64,000 bases of DNA from Erigeron canadensis. Taxonomy: Eukaryota; Streptophyta; Magnoliopsida; Asterales; Asteraceae. A model generated the notes under the pieces. The model ran no database searches. It had not been told where the DNA came from and saw only the letters and a program-made list of their open reading frames with translations. Shown one piece after another: positions 30,723 through 42,390 of the stretch (positions are counted from its first letter, which is position 1; each line of letters begins with the position of its first letter). The stretch lies in contig NC_057767.1 in the NCBI RefSeq assembly GCF_010389155.1, forward strand, positions 26,237,723-26,301,722, given 5' to 3'. Made by a program: the position numbers and the translations under genes.

Positions 30723-31338
30723 TGTTGATGCACGTTGATGTGACAACAGCAACTTAGATTTGATATGTTGTTTAGATTAAGACATTGTGTTAATTTATGT
30801 CGTATCTATATATGTAATTGATAGATTATGGACTTTATGTTTTGGTAATGATCGATTACATGTTTTGGTGTTATATATATGTTATGTATGATGTTTGTTG
30901 TGTGTTACAAACATAATATGTGTTAGGATTCCTTAAGATGAAACACTTAGGAATATAATCAAGTATTACATCTAGCGAAGATAAGGTATATCTTCGTTAG
31001 AGGCAAACGAAGATAAACTTCGTTTTAACTTCGTTACATGGGCTGGGCAGATAAGTTCGTAAGAACAAAGCCCAGCAAGCCCAGTTCGATCTGAAACATA
31101 TATATACGAATGAATACCCTAAAATGAGGTATCATATTCGACATACACGTACTCCAGACCACTAAGTTCGTTCTATAGCTTATAGAAACGAATATAGTAT
31201 CATACGGCTGATTATCTACTTGATAATTAAGCGATATACACGTTAACTAATCAAACTAGTTATCTCGTGAGGATTCCGCACTCACGACATAACAATAGAC
31301 GATCTCGAGAGCGATCTATAGCTATCGAGGGACTCACA
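30723..31338 (+). repeat. 3' LTR of element A (616 bp)
   Basis: Aligns with 18521-19159 except for two deletions (8 and 15 bp) and about ten substitutions. It ends GACTCACA and is followed by the duplication GATTG. Confidence 0.95.
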
Positions 31339-31751
31339 GATTGCGATCCATGATGATGGTAAAAATCGATTTAGAAAGGATATGATTGGTAAAAAGGGGA
31401 GAGTGAAAAGAAAGAGGGAACAGTTGAGATTGAGAAAGTCCTCGAAGCCGTCAAAAGAATAAATAGGGGATGAGGCTGGTGGTTTGAAAAAATAGCGCAC
31501 AATAACCCTAACCGTCGATTAAGTCTCTCCTTGTGATACGCGCGTTCGTATTAACCCATCAAAGGGACAGATACGTGGCAGGGTAAAATAACGTATTTAC
31601 CCTTGAAATGACGCTTCGAAGAAATGACCGCATCATCAACAGATTCGGGGGTCTTCATCGAAGCCTCGAAGGTATGGTCTTAACATTATTTTCTTTTTTT
31701 AAGTCTAATGCGATATTTTACAGATAAAATCTCCCATCAGAGTGAGGGGCT
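31339..31751 (-). other. 3' internal end of element B: start of the antisense ORF, then polypurine tract
   Basis: On the minus strand the start codon of the antisense ORF is at 31351-31349. Four codons later the reading enters element A. Upstream of it (31360-31700) there is AT-rich sequence that would act as its leader and promoter. On the plus strand GAGTGAGGGGCT (31740-31751) is the polypurine tract just before the 3' LTR. Confidence 0.65.
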
Positions 31752-32390
31752 TGATGATATACCCATACGGAGCCGTAGCTCCGTATCCGAAGCAGAAGCA
31801 GAATACGAAGTCACCTTCGTACAGGTAAAATCATCTACACCCATAACGGAGCTTAACCTCCGTTTAACATGGTCATCCCGGAGCTCCAAAGGTAACAAAT
31901 ACCTAGCTCTGAGGAGATATACAAGAAGGAACGGATTAAGATATTTTCCATAACTATCCAATTAAAACATATATCAAATCCGAATATCACGGACACGGTT
32001 TGGTAACAAGATTACCACAAATCTCCTCAAGAAGGAAACAAGATATTTATAAAGGATGAAGAGATTTACCCTAATTCTCTTACCCTCCTCTCCAAGTTAT
32101 CTACCCTCTATATAAATAGAGGAGGAAGCCTCACGGCATGATCATCGTCATACACACAATACGCATCACACATATAAACCCCTGTCCATAGTTTATTCGA
32201 CCTTCGAATAAACTCTGAATAAACCCTAAAACAAACCTTCAAACCCTAAGTTGAACATAACGACTTAGGATCAACAAGAAATAGGCGTAAAGCGGTCTCC
32301 GACCCTCTGACGGTAAGGGAATCGCCAAGAAACACCAACAACCACACTCACACCTACGGTTGAGCCATAGTGCGATTATTTGATCAAACA
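31752..32390 (+). repeat. 3' LTR of element B (639 bp)
   Basis: Aligns with 13162-13775, with about 30 substitutions by eye and several indels. One indel is a repeat of the AATAAACCCT type near 32208-32230. It is followed by the duplication ACCGT. Confidence 0.92.
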
Positions 32391-32395
32391 ACCGT

Positions 32396-32715
32396 TCTTA
32401 TACTCAGCAAGAGCAACATTAGAATTCGATAAAGGTGAATTGATACTAAGACAAGAATCAGATTGCATTCTGTTTAAGGAAAAATTCAAAGATGAAGAGG
32501 AATATGTGGCTTGCTATCAAGTCAAAGTGGAGAACGATGATTTAAGGGAATTAGAAGAATTGGTGGAAGTAAGGAGTAATGCTTAGATATCAAAAGATGA
32601 GAGTGAAGACTGGCCATTATCTTCAGAAGAGGAAGAAGAATTTGATGAATTAAGTTTAGACACCTCTATGATCTTCGGTTTCAAGCAAAGAGAGGATGAA
32701 ACTTTAGAAGAAGCA
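32396..32715 (+). pseudogene. Protease end of element C and following acidic linker
   Basis: Continues the protease frame that stops at 13161: FLYSARATLEFDKGELILRQESD is the usual sequence after LGRP in gypsy proteases. The frame goes on through an acidic linker to TAG at 32584-32586. In the same frame it continues as an Asp/Glu-rich stretch (SSEEEEEFDEL) to 32715, where element D begins. RT would be expected next. Confidence 0.75.
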
Positions 32716-33654
32716 TGTAAGTCCACCTACACAAGATGTTAATCGAATACAAGATATAATAAGAGTATAACAATAAAGACAATTATATCAACTAACCCGA
32801 TTGGCAAGTAATATTAATCTAGATAAAGACTAGTTTAGATTACGATCCAGATATGGATATGAACAAATAAAAACAAGTGCTTGAAACTATATAAATACTA
32901 TGTATAATCAAGTATTATGGCAAAGAGTCAAGATGTATTTTTCCAAGTATTTTATTTATTGCTATAAACAAAATACAAAGATTGTTGTGGAACAAAGATA
33001 ATCACACTTGTGAAAATATCTAAACAACCTAAAAATACAAAATATCTAAACAACAAGGAAATACTCGTAAGAATACTTAGAGTATATATCACACGTTGCA
33101 ATGCCAAAGTTCCAAGCATTTTTGCAAGTGTGAAAAGTCTTATATTTATAGGCAAACATGTCTTGATGACATGGCAAATGTCGTACAAATATGGTTGGGT
33201 GCATTTATGGATTTGTAGGACAAATCTATAACATGTTTGTTTAAGGTAAAGTATGTAAGTTTCTTTGATGTGACTTGACATACTTTATTCCCAACCTTTT
33301 GCCAAAACTATCACAATACCAGGTATAAAGTAATTAACCGGGTAAAGGAAGTTAAAGGCTGCAAAAAGACTTCCTCGTAATCAGTGAAAAAGTGTCGTAA
33401 AACACTTTTTCACTGAGGACCTTCAGATCTTCAATTAGGTGGAATTTTCTCAGAGTTCTGCTCCTAAGAAGTTTCCCTTCTTCAGTCTTCAGTCTTCGAC
33501 TTCAGAATGAACGTCTTCAGATATGTTGATCTTGATCTGAGGTGAAGTTTCAGAGAACTAATTCTGAGGGATGTCTCAGAATTTTTGTACAAGTATTTTC
33601 TCTGAACTTCAATATTTCTGAACAAATTATACTTGGTCGATTTTTGACCTAACA
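32716..33654 (-). repeat. 3' LTR of element D (939 bp)
   Basis: On the plus strand TGTAAGTCCACC...GACCTAACA. On its inner side the minus strand reads a purine tract AAATAGGGGAAATT (33668-33655) next to the LTR start. It is homologous to the E LTR at 9828-10780. Confidence 0.92.
33383..33414 (-). promoter_or_regulatory. 12-bp LTR hairpin of element D
   Basis: AGTGAAAAAGTG and its exact inverse, separated by 8 bases. It corresponds to the hairpin at 10509-10539. In the D right LTR this site is replaced by a small duplication of AATCAGGTGGAATCTTC. Confidence 0.6.
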
Positions 33655-33929
33655 AATTTCCCCTATTTGTTCTGAAATATTACATGCATTTTTAGACTTC
33701 TATCTATACATTTTTGTAAGTCTAAAATGCAACTTTTGTTTAAGTTATATGAGAAGTTTTTCTAAGGACATCTTATAGATCATTGATGTCTTAGAATTTA
33801 ACTTAAACCTATCATCTACTTGTAATGAAAAGACTTGTAACATATATACAGTACAGAATTTCTAAATTTGTTACAAGTACATGAAAGTTGAAAATAATTA
33901 CAAGTACAAGAAAATTTCAGAGTAAAAGA

Positions 33930-36900
33930 CTACTTCTTTGCAGCCCTGGAGCTTTCAGGTGCATCAACAGCTTTCCTCTTTAGAGGGGAATCTTTCTTCC
34001 CATATAATCTAGCCTCCATCTCATTCTTGGCTTGCAACTTCTGCTGAATCTTCTTTAAGAATGCACCAATCAAATGAGACTTCGGCTTTGCCCTCGGAAT
34101 TGGGATCATTTCCTTGTGTTCTGAAATCCCGAATTCATGCACTGAGACCTGATTATATTTTGATGGAGTCCTTCCTTCTCTTGAAACCACCATATCAAAT
34201 AACCTTAATCCATCCTCCTTTGTAATTTCAACATCAGTAATCTTGGCAGGATGAGATTGATGCTTCAGATAATGCTCATACTGAGCCATTTCAGCTTTCT
34301 TTTGTAAATCTGCAGTATCTTTAGGCATTGATACAAAAGTAGAAAGATCCGCATCACGAACATTCTTTCTTGAGGTCCTTGGTCCAGTCACCTTTGGCTT
34401 CAATGGGGGTTTTGACAATTCTTTTTCAACCTTTAGAACGCCAGCCAGAATCTCTTTCCTTTTAATCTCCATCTCTTTCTTTCTGTTTTTCACCAAGTCC
34501 TCAATGGACAACTTGACTGTGAGATGGTCTAGCTTTTGTTCCAGAGGTGAATATTGCATTCCATATTCATATTCAGCCATCTCCCCCAATGCTTTCTGCA
34601 ATCTTGGATCATTCTTAATCTTCTGATATCTTTCAACTGGCAATCCAAGAGCTGCAACATCAACCAGATCTATGGTACCCATTGCCAAGTGTTGTGCCCT
34701 TTCCTTTTCTTTGTTTTCTCTCCAAATGATGAATTGATTGGAGACTTGCTTCTGCGGGGCCACAAGCTTGTTGCTATCAGCAGCTAGATCATGCAATAGA
34801 TAAGCATGTTCATCCACATTTTCACCAACAACTAGGCCAGAATCCTTTGACCCTTTCTTCTTTGGTTCTTCAACCATCTGAGCTTTTCCTTTATCTTTCT
34901 TTGCAGGCTCAAATGGTTGTGGCTCAGTTTGTTTCTTCTGAAGTTCCCCCTCAGCTTCAGATTGCTTCTTGGTTGCTTCTATTAATTCCTGAGAGCTGGC
35001 AAGCAAACCAATGGGCACATTACTTCCCCCTTTGGGGATCTCTACAGGCATCTTGGAATATAATTCAATGGCTTTTTGCATACCCTGCAGAGGTTCCCAA
35101 CTCTGTTGTGTCATAGTGTCAGAAATTCCCTTCGTCATTGTTGAAAACTGAGCCCTTAACTTGAATGATGAGTTAAGGTTCAGCTTCTCATGCTCGAAAA
35201 CTTCTTTCAGCATCTTTCTATCAGCTTCAGTGAGTAATGGAGGAGGAGGAACAACAGCTGCAGGCTCCTTTCTGAGGATGGTCAGAATATCATCCAATTT
35301 CTGAGACTAGTCTTGGACAGTTTTATTTAGAGTGGACACAGAATTCTTAATTTCGTCAACAGCCTTGTCCACTCTTTCATTGGCTTTGGTGGTGAAGTCC
35401 TCGACCATCTCTTTGACCCTATCCTCAAATTTAGATGCAATGGCAGTTGTCAGCTGAGTAACCAAATTCTGAGACAACTCCAAATGCACTTTTTCAAGCA
35501 TATCATCAACACTTGGCTTCTTCACCAATTCAGACACCTCTTTCCCGACTGCCAGAAAACCTCTTATTTCATAATTTCAACACTAGACGTCAGATTCGCA
35601 ACAACTGAACTCTGCACATCTCTCTTGGTCAGTCTAAAAGCTTCTCTGATGGCTGAGCTGATACGATTACAAGCCATTACAAGTTCATTTAGCTTCCCAC
35701 TCACCAGTCCTTCATTACTAGCAACCTTGGTGAACTCAGTTCCAAGAAATACCTGAGCACCCTTCAAATCTGTTAAGGACCTGGTGTTGGCAGTTAGAGA
35801 TTTTGATAAGTCCTCTACCTTGAGAAGTAGTCTTTGGACTTCGGTATTGATTTTCTCTAACTGTGCTTCCACACTCAAAGGAGGTGGTGGTTGTGCAGAA
35901 GCAGAAGCAACAAAAGGTAAAGTACGAAGGCCAGCAAGAGTTTTCTCCAATTGTACATCAGTTGGACCCTCAGATTCAGTTTCCGAATCCAAGTCTTTAC
36001 CTTGCTCTTCTGGCACATCATACGTCCTTTGTGGTGGAACATTATGAATTTGGGGGTGTAAGTGTTGAAAGTTGTGGTTGAAAGGTTGGTGAAGTGATAA
36101 AAGCAGGAGTTGAGCCTTCAGGAAACAAGGGGTGTTCATGTGAAATTGGTGGTGGGCGATATGGTTGTTCATCAAGAATATTTAGATTTTCTGGGGGAGG
36201 TTAGACATTTGCGAGGTTGAAGGTTGGCTCGGAACCAGACGACTGGTTCTCCTCCAATAAGTCCTCATGAAACTCAAAGTCAGCAAGGGAATCAAGATTC
36301 CCCTGAAGTGGCTCATCTTCATCCCAGAATGAAGTCAAGACCTCACCCTAATAAGATATGCCCTGGACCTGACCACTGGTGCCAGTTCCAGATGCTGGTT
36401 CAACAACTACTTCAAGAGTAGATGCATCATCACCAGTTATAGAGATAGGCTCCACCGTAGCATCTTCGCCTGCAATAGTCGATACCGGGGTTGCCTCAGT
36501 AATTCTTGTGCTATCTCCAAGAATCCCTTCATCAGCCGCAGAAGTTGAAACCTCAGTCTCTCTGGGTATCACCTGAGAAACATCAACAGTTTGTGCAATA
36601 GAAGAGTGTAAGATTTGTGAAATTTCAGGGGGTGCAAGTGCAGACTCAACTTCTATTGTGTGTTGGGCTGACACACTTAAGTTTTCTTCACCATCTCCTC
36701 CTACATAAATTTTGGAGATGGTTGCTTGTGGGTTTTCCCTTTGACTCGATTCTTCTGGTTCCTTTTGGGAGGTACCAGAAGGGTGTGCTTCGGTGGTAAT
36801 GTCCTTGGGCTGTGAGGACTTTTTAAATTTTCGTCATTTTAAAACGCCCTTTGGAGATCCTGGGGATCTTTTGGGAGATCCTTAGGTTGGTCATTGGATG

Positions 36901-37904
36901 GAGGTTGTGACTGGGAGGTTGAGGCTGGTTTGGGTTTAACCAACCTCAATAGTTTGACACCAGGTGCACCGGTGGGTCTCGCATTCTTTTGCGACTCGCC
37001 CAGTGAGCTTTCTGAGCCAGCCGGTCGTGCTATATCAGTTTTAGTGAATACCTGAAGCATGGCAGCAGAAAGTTCATGTTCTGGATCAGATGTAGAAAGC
37101 CTTGATAGATCCATGCAGAACTCTGTGGCTAACTGCTCTGGTCCCCCCTTCAGAATATGCGTCTCCTAGAATATGCATAAAGCAGACGCTCAGAAATCTG
37201 GGAAATGAGATATGTGGACTTCTCTTTCCTTTCAATTTAGCCACCAGCTGAGAGAAAAGCATCTCAGCATAGTCCACAGTGATCCCATTCCATAAATAAT
37301 AACCCATCTCCACTTGGATCAATGAGATCTGGTCCAAGCCACCATAATTACCACCCAGGCATTCAATTATGTGAGTCCAGAAAAACCTCCAACAATTTCT
37401 AAACCCCGAGATGAAAATATTCCCTGAAGTTTTCAAATTTCCTTCACTATCAACCATATTGTCATGTCCCATTTCCACCAATACTTCTCTAAAGTTTATA
37501 CCTTTTAACCTTTTTGCAAAGGCAGCAGATTCATGCAAGTAATTCAAATGGAGAGCCTCTTTGAATCCATCCAAATTGTGCCATCCTTGAGAATGAAAGC
37601 AATGGATTTATCATCCTTGCTTACTTCGGCTGTGTATCAGAATTCTAAAAGATATCTATGGAAAAGAATCTCTGGATCTACAGTCAAGGCAAAAGAAAAA
37701 GGACATTCCTCAAGAAATTTATTGATAAGACCCATGAGAGTTTTATTTCTGGCATTGAGGGCGGCTTTAAAATTGTTCATATTGAATCGAATGGCCTTGG
37801 CTTCAAACTTCTCTGGCCAATTTGAACTAGCCTTGACTGCAGGCTTTGGAGGATTATATTCGAAACTAATGAGAGATTTTGCTTGGGATGGTTATTTTGC
37901 CATA
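33930..37904 (-). pseudogene. Third ORF (envelope-like position) of element D, interrupted
   Basis: About 1,325 codons from the ATG near 37904 to the stop at 33930. The longest open piece is 35297-33930 (455 codons), collinear with the C-terminal part of the E copy and ending KRKAVDAPESSRAAKK. Others are 35537-35307 (coiled coil), 36175-35564, 36674-36348, 37114-36839 and 37574-37086 (GGLDQISLI, FPRFLSVCFMHILGDAY). Breaks include a TAA at codon 4, CAG to TAG near 35306 and several frameshifts. The frame has no introns, unlike the third gene of A. Whether the protein is structural, an envelope analogue or an accessory factor cannot be told from sequence. Confidence 0.75.
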
Positions 37905-38583
37905 ATGATTTGATTTTGGAAAAATGAAGATGAAAAGAATGTGATTTAAGGTTTGAGTGTTTGAAGGAATAGAGAATGAGAGGAAAAGAATGATTGGGAA
38001 GTAAATGAAAAATGAAGTAAATGTGAGAATGACTTTTGGAAAGAGAATTTATATTTTCAAAGGGAATACGAAAGGATTTCCAAGGAAAATAAAATAAAAA
38101 GAATTTTGAAATTCAAACCCAATTAAAAGAAATAATATTTTATTAAAAGGTAAATTTTATCGGGTTTGAAATCCGAAATAATTTTTGGTTACACGTCCGC
38201 ATTTAATGCAACAACGGTCATGACCCCATATTTTCCAAAAGTATTCAACCGTTTTTAATGCAAAAGCAATGATCATTTTTCTTTACGGCGCAAGTGGTAT
38301 GACACGTAAGCAAAAAGGTATCTTTGTACAATAAAATCACGTGTCCACTTGCAAACCAGATATCTCTTATAAAATAAAAGGTTCTGATTGACTTCAGATT
38401 TGATTTATTTAATTCTAAGAGAGGTTTAGTAAGTGCAATCTGAACCGTCTCATTTTCTAGAGTTCTGAAGTCTTCTCAGATTCTAAGCCATTTCAGACAA
38501 AATATTTTCTGAGGCAAAAATTCCCCCTCAGAGAAAAATTTCCTTTATTTGTAACAATATTTTTGTCAATTCCCCCTAAAATG
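37905..38583 (-). promoter_or_regulatory. Promoter-like spacer upstream of the D third ORF
   Basis: On the minus strand: G-box core CACGTG (38338-38343), a TATA-like stretch AAAATATAAAT (about 38047-38057), then a CT-rich leader to the start at 37904. This matches the E spacer in order and spacing. There is no frame inside. Confidence 0.55.
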
Positions 38584-41500
38584 CTATACAGGATTCAGCA
38601 TTCCTAACTCGCTGATGAGATGTTTAAAAGTTTTGACATCTAAAGGTTTTGTAAACACATTAGCTAGTTGTTTATCAGTGGGATTGAAATGAATTTCAAT
38701 ATTACCTTTTATAATATGATCACGAATGAAATGATACCTGAGGTCAATATGCTTGGTTTTGGAATGCATGACAGGATTGTGAGATATTGCGATGGCACTT
38801 GTGTTATCACAAAATATTGGAGTTCTGGTATATTTAACACCATAATCAGTTAGTTGGTTCTTCATCCATAAAATCTGAGCACAACAACTTGCTGCAGAAA
38901 TGTATTCAGCTTCAGCTGTAGATAAAGAAACTGCAGTCTGCTTCTTGCTCGTCCAACTAACTAATTTGCCACCAAGAAAAATGACAACCACCTGTGGTAC
39001 TTTTCCTATCTATCTTACAACATGCATGATCAGAATCTGAATAGCCCATGAGATCTAGACTTGAGCCTTTGGGATACCAAAGACCTAGTTTGAGGACACC
39101 TTTAAGGTACCTGAAAATTCTTTTTACAGCATTCTGGTGTGCTTCCCTGGGATCAGATTGAAATCGTGCACAGAGACATGTTGCAAACATTATGTCTGGT
39201 CTACTTGCAGTTAAGTACATTAGTGATCCCACCATGCCACGATATTTTGTGGGATCGACAGGTTTTCCATGAGGATCTGAGTCCAAAGTTAATGGTGCAT
39301 AAATTGGAGTATCTTTGGATGAAACTGAGTCATTGATATTTCTTTAATAAATCTCTGACATATTTTTCTTGATTTATAAAAATACCATCATTGGTTTGTT
39401 TTACTTGAAGACCCAAGAAATATGTCAATTCACCCATCATACTCATTTCATACTCAGAAGACGTTAGTTTTGAAAACTTGTCACACAATTTTTCATTTGT
39501 AGAACCAAACACAATATCACCAACATAAACTTGTACAAATAAGATATCACTTTTCTCATGCAAGATGAATAAAGTATTATCTATTGCACCCCTTTTAAAA
39601 CCATTATCTAAAAGATGTCGATTTAGAGTATCATACCAGGCTCTAGGTGCTTGTCTCAGACCATATAAAGATTTGTTCAGCCTATACATCCAATGAGGTT
39701 TTTCTTTGCTTTCAAATCTTGGTGATTGATAAACATACACGACTTCTTCCAATTCTCCATTCAGAAATGCACTTTTAACATCCATTTGGTAGACTTTGAA
39801 CTCATGATGAGCTTCAAATGCTAAGAATATTCTGATAGTTTCAAGTCTAGCAACTGGTGCAAAAGTCTCATCAAAATCAACTCCTTCTTCTTGTGCATAA
39901 CCCTTTGCAACAAGTCTTGCCTTGTTTCTAATTACATGGCCATCTTCATCCACCTTGTTACGAAAGACCCATCTTGTCCCAATTGGTTCTTTCTTCAGAT
40001 TGATGGGACATGGAACAAGCTCCCAAACATTGTTCCTTTCAAATTGGTTAAGCTCTTCTTACATAGCTTCAACCCAACTTGGATCTTTCATAGCCTCGTC
40101 AATCTTCTTTGGTTCTATCAGTGATAAGAAGCTGACATTTAAGCATTGATCGCCAATAACTTGATCAATTGGATGTGATCGAGTCCATTTAGAGTAATGA
40201 CCAGGATGAACAATGATATCAGTGCAAGAACTCCTCTGGCTTACTTCAGGAGATGTTTCAGAATAGGCTATTTCAGTTTCATCATCTTCATCATCTTGTA
40301 AATCACGATTTGCATCATGAAATTCTTCATTCTGAGGTATTTCAGTGGAGACTGATATCTGAGGAGTAGCAGCATGCACATCTGATCCAATAGTCATTTC
40401 AGAAAGTAGTTTGAAAGTGACTGAAGGATAATATGAAGTGTTGCTTTGCTGAATATTAACTGGTTCTGAACTGAGATGATCAGAAACTCGTTCAGGTGAC
40501 GATCTGATTGATCATTGTGATCAGATTCACCAAAACTGATAGGACTATCTGAGGATGGTTCAGAAACTGGTTTATTAAAGATTGCAGAATTTGATTTATC
40601 AAAGGTAACATGAATTGACTCATCAACCTTTTCAAGTCTTTTGTTATAGACTCTAAAGGCTTTGCGAATTGTTGAATATCCTAAGAAGTAACCTTCATCA
40701 GCCTTGGCATCAAACTTGCCCAACTTACTGGAATCATTCAGAATGTATACTAGACATCCAAATACATGGAAATATCCAATATTAGGCTTTCTATTTCTGA
40801 GCACTTCATAGGCAGTCTTCTTATGTCTCTTGACATAAATTGAGCGATTCTGGTTGTAGCAAGCAGTTGCAACAGCTTCAGCCCAAAAACATTTTGGAAG
40901 ACCTGATTCATTCAACATACTTCTGGCAGCTTCTATCAGTGTCTGATTCTTTCTTTCTACAACACCATTTTGTTCTGGTGTGTGGGCTGAGGAGAAGTTC
41001 TGAGATATGCCAGTGTTAGTGCAGAAGGATTCCAGAGTGGAATTTCTGAACTCAGTGCCATTGTCACTTCTGAGCTGACGCACTTTTCGCTTGTGCTTGA
41101 GTTCAATTTGTTTGATGAGGGCAATAATTTCAGCAGCAGCTTCACTTTTGGTTCTGAGGAAGATCACCCAACAATATCTTGAATATTCATCAACTACCAC
41201 CAGAGTGTATTTCTTCCCCACTCTTGTCTGCATGTTCACAGGACCAAAAGGATCCATATGAAGTAAATGAAGTGGTTCAGTGATGCTGAAATTTTGCTTG
41301 GTTTTGAAAGATGCTCTCTTCTTCTTTCCCATTTCACAACCTGGACATGGCATGTCTTTGTTGAAAGACATTGCAGGTATCCCATCAGCTAGTTGTTTTC
41401 TTGACAACTTATTTATATTTTTAAAGTACAGATGGGATAACCTTTTATGCCATAACCAATTTGTGTCCTCATCTGCCTTTGTGTAGAAACATTGTTCTGA

Positions 41501-42390
41501 AGTAGCACTATTCATATCTACAATATAAATGTTTCCCTTCCTTGGTGTAATCATCACTACCTTCCAATCTCTGTTGAATATGGTGCCTTGTGAAATATCA
41601 AATAATACCTTAAAGCCATCATCACAAAGTTGGCTGACACTGATCAAGTTATATTTCAAACCATTCACATATGCAACTTTTGTAAATTTGACTTGACCAT
41701 TATTCACCACACCATATCCCTCAGTTTGTCCATTTTCATCATTTCCAATAGTTATTGAGGGCCTGTAGATGCAATTTATGAGCATCTATTGTTGTCCGTC
41801 GCAATGCAATTCTATGGGTTTATTATGAAGAAGAAAGGATGTCTTCAAGGTCGTAATGACGTCATCACGAGGTAATGATGATGTCAGCACGAGGCATCTG
41901 GTTCGTGTGAAGGAAGTCGAAGCCCATGAACAAGATAGAAGCCCAGCCCGTGAAGCAGTCTATATATACTAGAATTAGGTTACAATTTCGAGTTAATGGT
42001 TGAGGTCTAGACAGAAACTATTCATCTTGCACGGGGTAGAGATCTATACCCCGTGCTAGTCAGATGTATACTGATTTGGTGTAATATTCATATGATTAAT
42101 GATATTCACGAGTTTTACATCTGTATTTATCTCTTATTCTTCATGTAATTCGTGTTTATATGTCCATTAATTATACAAAAATCTCAAAGTCGATTATGAA
42201 TGGATTCCGCACTTTCATAGTCGAATTGGTCACGATTTGAACGATCCGACGTGTTTTAGCAGGGCCCCTCTTGCACCCTATATTCCTCAAGCAGGGTCTG
42301 GTGACTAGTCATGGTTCTGCCAGCTGCACTGTCCAAAAACCATATATTCTTTTTGCGGTCACCCTGCACATACAGAAAAATTAGTTCTTT
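38584..42390 (-). pseudogene. pol: Pol polyprotein of element D, split by a solo LTR and frameshifts
   Basis: From 42390 the minus strand reads the start of pol with a protease motif of the DSAAGRTMT type, then enters solo LTR 2 (42261-41764). It resumes in integrase: HKRLSHLYFKN...[35 protein letters not shown], and the C-terminal region (ILNDSSKLGKFDAKADEGYFLGYS) that E has lost. Frameshifts lie near 40400. RT is in 39953-39330 ([25 protein letters not shown], with Gly replacing the first catalytic Asp of YVDD). RNase H is in 39286-38584 (YSDSDHA, STAEAEY, DNTSAIAI). The RT active-site change alone would make it inactive. Confidence 0.85.
41764..42261 (+). mobile_element. Solo LTR 2 (copia-like, 498 bp) in D pol
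   Basis: TGTAGATGCA...TTTTAGCA flanked by perfect GGGCC duplications (41759-41763, 42262-42266). The uninterrupted target is seen in element E (TTGAGGGCCCCTC). Contains TGACGTCA at 41857-41864, a TATA-like CTATATATAC near 41961, and GGATTCCGCACT at 42202-42213. Related to solo LTR 1 but shorter. Confidence 0.93.

Larger units (their letters stand above)
18521..31338 (+). mobile_element. Young Sirevirus-type Ty1/copia element A (12.8 kb) with a spliced third gene
   Basis: LTRs are 18521-19159 and 30723-31338, with perfect duplications GATTG (18516-18520 and 31339-31343). Inside, in order: initiator-Met primer site, a leader full of AACGAANTTAG motifs, gag, pol, a 2.2-kb spacer, an internal promoter, a third gene with two introns, and the polypurine tract CAAGGGGGAGTTT. 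LTR differences by eye are about ten substitutions plus two indels of 8 and 15 bp, so this is the most recent insertion in the nest. Pol lacks protease and the integrase core and has one stop, so it would need a helper. Confidence 0.93.
13162..32390 (+). mobile_element. Tat-like Ty3/gypsy element B, non-autonomous, contains element A
   Basis: LTRs of 614 bp (13162-13775) and 639 bp (31752-32390) are flanked by perfect 5-bp duplications ACCGT (13157-13161 and 32391-32395). After the primer site come a degenerate gag with Retrotrans_gag-like sequence, a protease-like piece, no RT, RNase H or integrase, and a long antisense ORF. A polypurine tract lies before the 3' LTR. Gag plus an ORF on the opposite strand is the layout of the Tat lineage (for example Grande). 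Without element A the length is about 6.4 kb. The LTRs differ at several per cent of positions by eye, more than those of A, as the nesting requires. Confidence 0.9.
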
